Source: an uncultured Collinsella sp.
Lineage (GTDB): Bacteria > Actinomycetota > Coriobacteriia > Coriobacteriales > Coriobacteriaceae
Reading direction: 5' to 3'
Length of the DNA stretch: 22,561 nt
NCBI GenBank assembly: GCA_947002045.1
Contig: CAMQJB010000035.1
Span: forward strand, 1 to 22,561
Part shown: positions 17,745-22,561 of the stretch, in pieces
Layout of the letters: each line of letters opens with the position of its first letter
Position numbering within the stretch: the first letter of the stretch is position 1
Notes under the pieces: model-generated
The model's input: only the letters and a program-made list of their open reading frames with translations
Database searches by the model: none
What the model was told of the DNA's origin: nothing
Program-made: the position numbers and the translations under genes

Positions 17745-18354
17745 TGTTTACGCTCCCTTCTGCTTTCTCGGACAGACCCTGGGCCACAGCGGTAACGTCG
17801 ACGGACGGACCGTTTTCGATCGAGCGCAGGCGCTTGGCCTCGTCGAGCTCGCGATCGGCCGCGCCGCCCATGACGGTCAGTGCCTTGGTGGGGCACGCCG
17901 CCACACAATGCGGGCCTTCCGGATCGAAGGCGCACAGGTCGCACTTGACGGCGCAGGTGTACTGGCCGGGAGCCCACGTAAGCAGGCTGCTCAGGGACTT
18001 AGGATACGAAGGCGTCGGGTCGCACATGCCAGCGACACCGGCGATAGACGTGCCATCGGGATGGATGGCTCCGAAGGGGCACGCGATGGCGCACAGCCTG
18101 CACCCGATGCACTCCTGCTCCTTGACGTGGATGCGGTCGCCATCGTGCTCGATGGCATTCACCGGGCAAACCTCGGCGCAGGGGGCACCCTCGCAATGGT
18201 GGCAGGCAAGGGCGGCCGAAATACCGCCGGTCTTCACGAGCGCCAGGCGCGGCGTATCCTGAAGACCCTGCATCCGGTGGGCGTCGGCACAGGCGGACTG
18301 GCATGTTCCGCAGCCGATGCACCTCTCCGGGTTGATGTCGATGAAGCGGTTCAT
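17737..18354 (-). CDS. hyfA: Electron-transfer 4Fe-4S protein HyfA/HycB
   Basis: HyfA is the polyferredoxin that takes electrons from FdhF and passes them to the hydrogenase arm. The 205-residue product has four [4Fe-4S] cluster motifs. They begin with CIGCGTCQSAC (C12-C22), followed by CHHCEGAPCAEVCP, CIGCRLCAIACP and CDLC...CVAACP. It is a paralogue of the HydN-like protein at 20731-21249, with the same order of clusters. The ATG at 18354 has AAAGGAAG 7 nt upstream; a GTG two codons earlier is possible but less well placed. It lies between fdhF and hyfB, and a strong hairpin sits in the fdhF-hyfA gap. Confidence 0.94.
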   Translation of the reverse strand: MNRFIDINPERCIGCGTCQSACADAHRMQGLQDTPRLALVKTGGISAALACHHCEGAPCAEVCPVNAIEHDGDRIHVKEQECIGCRLCAIACPFGAIHPDGTSIAGVAGMCDPTPSYPKSLSSLLTWAPGQYTCAVKCDLCAFDPEGPHCVAACPTKALTVMGGAADRELDEAKRLRSIENGPSVDVTAVAQGLSEKAEGSVNNG

Positions 18355-18376
18355 CCCCACTTCCTTTCAAAATAAC

Positions 18377-18411
18377 GGGCCGGGCTCCCGAACGTACGGG
18401 ACGCCCGGCCC
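18377..18411 (-). terminator. Strong hairpin between fdhF and hyfA, possible attenuator or processing site
   Basis: GGGCCGGGC pairs with GCCCGGCCC (9 bp) and continues inward as TCCCG/CGGGA with one bulged base and a 6-nt loop. On the minus strand it is preceded by TTTTTT and followed by GTTATTTT, so it resembles an intrinsic terminator. Since hyfA needs transcription from upstream, I infer partial read-through or an RNA-stabilising 3' end for fdhF mRNA. Confidence 0.65.
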
Positions 18412-18433
18412 AAAAAAGCCAACGAGAACGGGA

Positions 18434-20656
18434 CTACACGATTTGATTCACGTGCGTCTCGTCGTCGAACTTGGCGGCGCCAGGCTCAACGTCCTGGGGA
18501 GCGGCGGCGTCGACCAGAGCCTGCTTGAGCTCGGTGTACTGACGCTCCACCTCGCCCTCTGCCCAAACCTGGTCGGCAATGGCGTCGACCTGGCAGGCGG
18601 AGAACTTGTCCTCGGGCGTGTGCGAGACCGGGTCGACCTTGTGCATGGTCAGCTCGTTGCACTTGCCGATCCACCACTGGTAGGTCATATAGACCGTGCC
18701 CTTGTTGATACGGTCGCTCACGTCGGCGCGGCTGTATACCTGGCCGCGGCGGCTGTGGATCGAGACGATGTCGCCGTTCTTGATGCCACGCGCCTGGGCG
18801 TCCGCGGGATTCATGCGGACAAAGCCGGGCTCGTCGGCGAGCAGCGCCAGCGTCTTGCAGTTGCCGGTCATCGAACGGCAGCTGTAGTGGCCGACCTCGC
18901 GGACGGTGCACAGAATGAGCGGGTACTCATCGTCGGGAAGCTCGGAGGGCGCCTCCCAGTCGTGCGCCATCAGGTTGGCGCGGCCGTCCTTGGTGGTGAA
19001 CTTGCCACCAGCGAACATGTCGGGCGTACCGTGGTCGTTCACATCGGTGCTCTTGACCGGCCACTGGGCGTAGCCGCCCTCGGGAGCCATCTTCTCGTAG
19101 GTCGCGCCCACAAAGTTGGGGCACAGGCTAATGCACTCGTTCCAGATCTGCTCGGTGTTGTCGTAATGCATGGGGTAGCCCATGCGCGTAGACAGGTCCG
19201 CGAAGATCTCCCAGTCGTGACGGCACTCGCCCTTGGGCGGAACGGCCGCGTCAAAGTGCTGGAAGCTACGGTCGGATGCGGTAAAGACACCCTCGTGCTC
19301 GCCCCAGGAGGTGGCAGGCAGGATGACGTCGGCGAGCATGGTCGTCTGCGTCATAAAGATGTCCTGGCAAATGAACAGATCCAGCTCGGAGAGCGTCTTG
19401 CGCATACCGGCCGAATCGGGCTCGGTCTGCACCGGGTCCTCGCCGTAGTTGTAGAAGCAGTGCACCTTGCCCTCGTCGACCAGGTGGCCCAGGTCGGTGA
19501 GCTTATAGCCCTCCTCGAGCGGGAGCTTTTCCTCGGGCACGCCCCAAGCCTTGGCAAACTTGGCGCGAGCGGCGGGGTCGGTGACTTTCTGGTAGCCAGG
19601 GTACAGGTTGGGCAGCATGCCCATATCGCAGGAGCCCTGGACGTTGTTCTGGCCACGCACGGGCGCGAGGCCGGAATTGGGTTTGCCGATCTGGCCGGCA
19701 ACGCAGGCGATGGAGGCGATGGTGTGCACCGTCTTCAGGTTCTGCTTCTGCTGGCATACGCCCATGCCCCAGCCAATGATGGCAGAGGGCTTCGCCGTGG
19801 CGTACATCTCGGCAGCTTGGTGGATCAACGCGGGCTCGACACCCGTGATGTCCTGTACGGATTCGGGAGTGTAGTTCTTGATGGTCTCCCACCACTCGTC
19901 AAAGCCGTTCGTATGTTCGGCGACGAATTCCTTGTCGTAGAGGCCATCGTTGACCAAGCAGTTGGCAAAGGCGTTGAGGAACGCGACGTTGCAACCGTTC
20001 TTGATCGGAAGGTAGAGATCGGCGATACGCGCGGTTTCGATATGGCGCGGGTCGGCGACGATGATCTTGCAACCCTTTTCTTTGGCTCGCACGATACGCC
20101 TTGCGACGATGGGGTGCGAATCGGCAGGGTTATAGCCGAAGAGGAAAATGCAGCCCGCATCCTCCATACCGGGGATGGAGCATGACATGCAACCTGAACC
20201 AACCGTGTCCATCAGACCGAGGACAGTAGGGCCGTGTCAAGTACGGGCGCAGTTGTCCACGCTGTGGGTGCCGATGCACGCACGCGTAAACTTCTGCATG
20301 ACGTAGTTCGCCTCATTGCCGCCGCCTCGCGAAGAGCCGGTGGTCATGACAGCGTTAGGACCATATTCGTCAATTATGGCCTGCATCTTAGATGCGGTGA
20401 AATCCAGTGCCTCGTCCCAGCTTACGCGCTCAAGATCCGCGCCCTTAGTGCGGCGGATCATCGGGTGCAGTACGCGGGGAGTCAAGATCTTGGTGTCGTT
20501 GATGAAGTCGTAGCCGCTCATGCCCTTAAGGCACAGCTCGCTCTGGTTGGTGATGCCGTTGAGCGGTTCGGTACCCACGACCTGGCCGTTTTGGACCAGG
20601 AGGTTAAACTGGCAACCGGCGCCGCAGTACGGGCAGATCACTTTATGCTTCTCCAT
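18434..20656 (-). CDS. fdhF: Selenocysteine-containing formate dehydrogenase H (TGA at 20237-20239 = Sec140)
   Basis: FdhF oxidises formate to CO2 at a Mo-bisPGD site and feeds electrons to HyfA/HydN. The gene is read through an in-frame TGA, giving 740 residues (E. coli FdhF 715). C8, C11, C15 and C42 bind [4Fe-4S]; K44 matches the E. coli relay lysine. Sec140 is followed by His and GP as in E. coli, and R334 in VRGQNNVQG matches catalytic Arg333. FGYNPADSHPIVA and REVGHYSCRSMTGN are also family hallmarks. I chose the ATG at 20656 because AAGGAGGG lies 5 nt upstream and the protein then begins at the same point as E. coli FdhF; an in-frame upstream start would add 17 residues. The region after Sec has extra cysteines (GSGCMSCS) not in E. 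coli. It is cytoplasmic, with no signal peptide. Confidence 0.97.
20206..20225 (-). promoter_or_regulatory. Bacterial SECIS element of fdhF
   Basis: On the mRNA, TGTCC pairs with GGACA and encloses a loop region with GGTCT at 20218-20214, closed by UC/GA with one bulged U. There are 18 nt between the UGA and GGUCUG, the same as in E. coli fdhF, where the GGUCU apical loop with a bulged U is bound by SelB. This supports Sec insertion at 20237-20239 directly from sequence. Confidence 0.88.
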
Positions 20657-20679
20657 GACACCCTCCTTCCTTTCTCTGC

Positions 20680-20695
20680 TACCGAATACTCGGTA
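20680..20695 (-). repeat. Short perfect inverted repeat in the hydN-fdhF gap
   Basis: TACCGA-ATAC-TCGGTA (6-bp arms, 4-nt loop) lies just upstream of the fdhF Shine-Dalgarno in a 74-nt gap. It may form a small mRNA hairpin that spaces or protects the fdhF start, or be an operator; I see no good promoter here. Confidence 0.4.
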
Positions 20696-20730
20696 CTTAT
20701 TTGACAATCATTGGGCCTGTCGCCCGACGC

Positions 20731-21249
20731 TTACGCCTCGTTTTCGATGGTGGCGCGGGCACGCTCGGCAGTCAGCTCCGCCAGGCGTTCCTCGTCTACC
20801 AGGGTGAGACCCTTGGTCGGACACGCCTCGGCACACGCCGGACCGCCGGGACGGTCCACGCACAGGTCGCACTTGAGCACGAAGCTCTTAGTCTGCGAAC
20901 CCACGCGCACGTCGCCCATCAAGACGGGGACCTGCGTGGTTGCCACGCTCACGGCGCCAAAGGGGCATGCCATGACACAGCTCTTGCAACCGATGCAGTT
21001 GTCCTCGTTGACGCCGATGCGATGGTTCTTTGGATCAAAGAACAAGGCGCCCGTAGGGCAGGCCTTGGCGCACGGGGCATCCTCGCAGTGGTGACATGCC
21101 ACCGGCGCGGAAATCTCGTAGGTGCGCGTTACGCGCAAGCGAGGTGCGGCGATGTTGCCGGGAATATCGTGTGCCTCGATGCACGCCGCCATACAGGTTT
21201 GGCACCCAATGCAGCGTGAAGAATCAGCCACGACTCGTTTATTGCCCAT
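20731..21249 (-). CDS. hydN: Electron-transfer 4Fe-4S protein, HydN-like
   Basis: HydN is an Fe-S protein linked to formate dehydrogenase H activity and often encoded next to fdhF. The 172-residue product (E. coli HydN 175) has four cluster motifs: CIGCQTCMAAC (C13-C23), CHHCEDAPCAKACP, CIGCKSCVMACP and CDLC...CAEACP. It is a paralogue of HyfA, and the position directly before fdhF favours HydN. The ATG at 21249 has AGGAGGGAG about 11 nt upstream; an in-frame upstream extension to 21357 would run through a structured leader and lacks a ribosome binding site. It is the first gene of the operon, and its Shine-Dalgarno lies within a predicted stem-loop (21259-21285). Confidence 0.92.
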   Translation of the reverse strand: MGNKRVVADSSRCIGCQTCMAACIEAHDIPGNIAAPRLRVTRTYEISAPVACHHCEDAPCAKACPTGALFFDPKNHRIGVNEDNCIGCKSCVMACPFGAVSVATTQVPVLMGDVRVGSQTKSFVLKCDLCVDRPGGPACAEACPTKGLTLVDEERLAELTAERARATIENEA

Positions 21250-21258
21250 GTTGTTCAC

Positions 21259-21285
21259 TCCCTCCTGAATCCCATGCCGGAGAGA
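21259..21285 (-). promoter_or_regulatory. Stem-loop P3 that pairs with the hydN Shine-Dalgarno
   Basis: On the mRNA, TCTCTCC pairs with GGAGGGA over 7 bp (one G-U) with a 13-nt loop. GGAGGGA is the hydN Shine-Dalgarno itself, so folding would block initiation. It is the third of three consecutive stem-loops in the leader. Confidence 0.55.
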
Positions 21286-21289
21286 CCCT

Positions 21290-21364
21290 GCCGACGTTGC
21301 CCCGGACCGCCCGTGGTCCGGCATCGGCGTATCGAGTGCATGCGGCGAAACAGGCACTTCGATA
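21290..21364 (-). ncRNA. Structured 5' leader of the FHL operon (two adjacent stem-loops P1 and P2)
   Basis: Read on the minus strand, P1 (21364-21330) pairs TATCGA and GTGC with GCAC and TCGATA, with one bulge and a 14-nt loop. One base later P2 (21328-21290) pairs GCCGA with TCGGC, then internally CCGGACC with GGTCCGG (21302-21308 and 21315-21321) around a 6-nt loop. The pairings are perfect in the sequence. Together with P3 this gives a leader of about 120 nt between a putative promoter and hydN. A riboswitch or protein-bound leader is inference; I do not recognise a known class. Confidence 0.5.
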
Positions 21365-21377
21365 GAATTCCTCCAAC

Positions 21378-21396
21378 GATATACAGGTTAAATATA
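21378..21396 (-). promoter_or_regulatory. Candidate -10 elements for the FHL operon
   Basis: On the minus strand TATATT (21396-21391) and TATATC (21383-21378) resemble -10 boxes and would start transcription just before leader stem P1. Neither has a good -35 at 16-18 nt, which fits an activator-dependent promoter. Repeated 8-mers lie directly upstream. Confidence 0.35.
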
Positions 21397-21401
21397 CGCA
21401 G

Positions 21402-21453
21402 TTGCAGGGGGCAAACTTGAGCATAGGCCCTGCAATACGGGTGTATTGCAGGG
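21402..21453. promoter_or_regulatory. Three TTGCAGGG boxes, two forming a perfect dyad; probable operator
   Basis: TTGCAGGG occurs at 21402-21409 and 21446-21453, and its complement CCCTGCAA at 21428-21435. The last two are arms of a perfect 11-bp inverted repeat (21428-21438 and 21443-21453) with 4 bases between. It lies about 55-80 bp upstream of the likely FHL transcription start, as an activator or repressor site would. As RNA it could form a hairpin followed by GTTTTGG, but no gene ends here, so a terminator is less likely. Confidence 0.6.
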
Positions 21454-21620
21454 GTTTTGGCAGGTTGGAATTATTCTCTAGAAGCTATAAAGGTGAGTGT
21501 ATTACATGCGTACGCCTCAGAGATTTTTACGCGCTCTCATTTTAGATGTACTACGCTTGTATTCAAGTTAATGGTTATTTACTTGAGCGAAATAAAGTAA
21601 TCGTTATAAGATGCTCAAGT
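21415..21620. promoter_or_regulatory. ACTTGAGC repeated three times in the divergent intergenic region
   Basis: The 8-mer ACTTGAGC is at 21415-21422 and 21581-21588, and its complement GCTCAAGT at 21613-21620. The last two form an inverted pair that brackets the promoter of the antitoxin gene; the first lies next to the candidate FHL promoter. The ribbon-helix-helix antitoxin encoded at 21677 is a plausible binder, by analogy with autoregulated toxin-antitoxin operons. Confidence 0.5.
21583..21610 (+). promoter_or_regulatory. Promoter of the antitoxin-PIN gene pair
   Basis: TTGAGC (21583-21588), a 16-bp spacer and TATAAG (21605-21610) match the sigma-70-type consensus fairly well, in an AT-rich stretch. 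Transcription would start near 21617, which rules out the ATG at 21611 as start codon and leaves a 60-nt leader before the ATG at 21677. Confidence 0.55.
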
Positions 21621-21676
21621 ATCGGCACATGCCGCATTTGACCGACTATATTGCACGCTCATTAAGGGGGCCAGTG

Positions 21677-22000
21677 ATGTCATCGACTCAAAAACGAACC
21701 ATCCTGCAGGTGCGCATTCGCGAGGAAGACAAGCAGCATGCCGAACATCTCTACGACGCCATGGGCACATCGCTCGCCGAGGCCGTCCGTCTATTTGTCG
21801 CGCAGAGCATTTTGATGCGCAAGCTCCCCTTTCAGCCGGTCGCCGTGCGCTCAAAGGACGGCACCGCCGCCTATGGATCGCTCAAAGCATACGGTGACCC
21901 CAATCGCCGCTCCGAGGAGCGCAATGCCTGGATTGAATACCTTGCCACAGAAAGCGACGATTCGATTTTGGGTCCCGAGGAAGTAGATATCCATGAGTAG
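21677..22000 (+). CDS. RelB/DinJ-family antitoxin (ribbon-helix-helix)
   Basis: This 107-residue protein starts with a ribbon-helix-helix DNA-binding domain. The beta strand is in TILQVRIREED (residues 8-18) and the helices lie in the following HAEHLYDAMGTSLAEAVRLFVAQSI region; LSEAIRLF-like and LPF elements are typical of RelB/DinJ. The rest (about 65-107) is acidic and probably wraps around the partner. I chose the ATG at 21677 because AAGGGGG precedes it and the promoter lies just upstream. The next gene overlaps by 8 nt. Such proteins usually neutralise a toxin and repress their own promoter; the paired ACTTGAGC sites would be suitable operators. The usual partner is a RelE/YafQ toxin, so pairing with a PIN protein is atypical. 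Confidence 0.8.
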   Translation: MSSTQKRTILQVRIREEDKQHAEHLYDAMGTSLAEAVRLFVAQSILMRKLPFQPVAVRSKDGTAAYGSLKAYGDPNRRSEERNAWIEYLATESDDSILGPEEVDIHE

Positions 22001-22469
22001 CACCATCATCGACGAGACCGTCATCCTACGCTACCTGCTTGACGACGACGAAGTCCTGTCACCGCGCGCTGCCAAGGTCATCGCCACGCGCACCGCTCGT
22101 GTCTATCCCGAAATCATCACGCGCGTCGTGGTCACGCTGCGCGACGTCTATAAGGTTCCCCGCGTTGAGATTGCTGCGGCCATGAAAAGGCTGCTCGATG
22201 ACGTCATGGTCGACGAGCCCACCGTTGTCGCCCTTGCCGTCAAACTTTTTGGCAAGACCCATATGGACTTTACCGACTGCCTCCTCGCAGCCCGAACCGC
22301 CATCTACAACGATGATGTCGTGAGCTTTGGCAAGCCCATCATCCAAGGCATGATCGATTACCGCCGAAAGCGCCAAACCGCAGCCGAAGCCCACAGTCAC
22401 GGCACCGACGCCCGCGACCACGGCACCGACGCCACCATCGACAAACTCCGCCACCAATCCCGCCACTAG
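21993..22469 (+). CDS. PIN-domain (VapC-like) protein with degenerate active site
   Basis: PIN-domain toxins are Mg-dependent RNases. This 158-residue protein fits the fold: IIDETVILRYLLDDD at residues 5-19, LRDVYKVPRVEIAAAM (49-64), DFTDCLLAAR (92-101) and VVSFGKPI. D7 and D95 are retained. The position normally Asn in D-x-N is T9, the acid normally in the EVVYVL-type helix is R44, and the Asp normally in SFDKDF is G113. This alignment is from memory of the family. Activity may be lost or altered. The C-terminus (about 130-158) is a polar tail with HGTDA repeated. It starts inside the antitoxin gene (8-nt overlap) with GAGGAAG upstream, so the two form one operon. Confidence 0.75.
   Translation: MSSTIIDETVILRYLLDDDEVLSPRAAKVIATRTARVYPEIITRVVVTLRDVYKVPRVEIAAAMKRLLDDVMVDEPTVVALAVKLFGKTHMDFTDCLLAARTAIYNDDVVSFGKPIIQGMIDYRRKRQTAAEAHSHGTDARDHGTDATIDKLRHQSRH
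22398..22433 (+). repeat. In-frame tandem repeat in the tail of the PIN gene
   Basis: CACGGCACCGACGCC is present at 22398-22412 and again at 22419-22433, a 21-bp period that encodes HGTDA twice seven codons apart. It lies outside the PIN domain, so copy number may vary between strains. Confidence 0.7.
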
Positions 22470-22484
22470 CCCCATCCCACCCTA

Positions 22485-22553
22485 AGTTGCGGTGAAATAC
22501 GGACTGTTTGGGGGTGCGGACGATTTCTTGGACCGCGCCTAGGCGTATCCAAG
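22485..22553 (+). repeat. Dispersed 3'-flanking repeat, copy B, with terminal hairpin
   Basis: It starts 15 nt after the PIN gene stop with AGTTGCGGTG and runs through TGGGGGTGCGGAC to TTGGACCG, 39 of 51 positions identical to copy A at the other end of the window. The hairpin here pairs CTTGGA with TCCAAG (22527-22532 and 22548-22553) around a CGCC-TA-GGCG palindrome. Its inner sequence differs completely from copy A, but a stem is kept at the same place. Confidence 0.75.
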
Positions 22554-22561
22554 CTTCCTGC

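Noticed and set aside
20212..20239. fdhF as a pseudogene broken by a stop codon, or as two genes
   Set aside because: The stop is TGA at the known Sec position, the reading frame is intact on both sides, a SECIS hairpin follows, and selA and selB are in the same window.
21428..21453. The CCCTGCAATAC dyad as an intrinsic terminator
   Set aside because: It is between divergent genes with no gene ending there; GTTTTGG is a poor U-tract and the extra TTGCAGGG copy favours an operator.
21481..21580. Small gene in the AT-rich part of the intergenic region
   Set aside because: No open frame with a ribosome binding site of convincing length is seen; apart from the promoter and 8-mer boxes nearby I see nothing in it.
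21611..21676. Upstream ATG for the antitoxin gene (22 more residues)
   Set aside because: It lies immediately after the -10 box, before the expected transcription start, and has no ribosome binding site; the ATG at 21677 has AAGGGGG.
1..22561. tRNA-Sec (selC), other tRNAs, rRNA or a CRISPR array
   Set aside because: I scanned the intergenic stretches, including those near selA/selB, for tRNA-like arms and regular repeats and found none.

Overview
This is a GC-rich window, gene-dense on the minus strand. It looks like a piece of an anaerobic, fermentative high-GC Gram-positive chromosome. A member of the Coriobacteriia such as Collinsella is my best guess, from the base composition, the purine-rich Shine-Dalgarno sites before almost every gene and the gene content. 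That taxonomic call is inference.

Positions 5841-21249 (minus strand) hold an almost uninterrupted formate hydrogenlyase locus of the E. coli Hyf (FHL-2) type. The transcription order is hydN, fdhF, hyfA, hyfB, hyfC, hyfD, hyfE, hyfF, hyfG, hyfH, hyfI, a hycH/hyfJ-like maturation gene, a hycI-like protease and a focA-like formate channel. fdhF is a selenoprotein gene: an in-frame TGA at 20237-20239 encodes Sec140. It is followed by a bacterial SECIS hairpin with the same TGA-to-GGUCU distance as in E. coli fdhF. A conceptual translation that stops at TGA would wrongly split the gene in two. Together the genes encode formate uptake/efflux, formate oxidation, Fe-S electron transfer, a [NiFe] hydrogenase and a membrane arm with three antiporter-like subunits (HyfB, HyfD, HyfF). 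That arm would let H2 evolution drive ion pumping.

Positions 104-5718 (minus strand), beyond a GC-rich hairpin after focA, carry an unassigned 705-residue molybdopterin oxidoreductase with Cys instead of Sec, then selA and selB. SelA and SelB make Sec-tRNA and deliver it to the ribosome, so this end supplies what fdhF needs. selC (tRNA-Sec), selD, hyp genes and molybdopterin biosynthesis genes are not seen here.

Positions 21250-21676 form a long, AT-richer divergent intergenic region. It contains a structured 5' leader for the FHL operon: two back-to-back stem-loops and a third that pairs with the hydN Shine-Dalgarno. Upstream lie two families of repeated 8-mers (TTGCAGGG x3 and ACTTGAGC x3) and a promoter for the plus-strand genes. 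I consider this region the best candidate for undescribed regulation.

Positions 21677-22469 (plus strand) encode a RelB/DinJ-like antitoxin overlapping a PIN-domain protein whose active site looks degenerate.

Both window ends carry copies of one imperfect repeat (39 of 51 positions identical, no gaps), each 15-25 nt after a stop codon and in the direction of transcription, followed by a hairpin of unrelated inner sequence.
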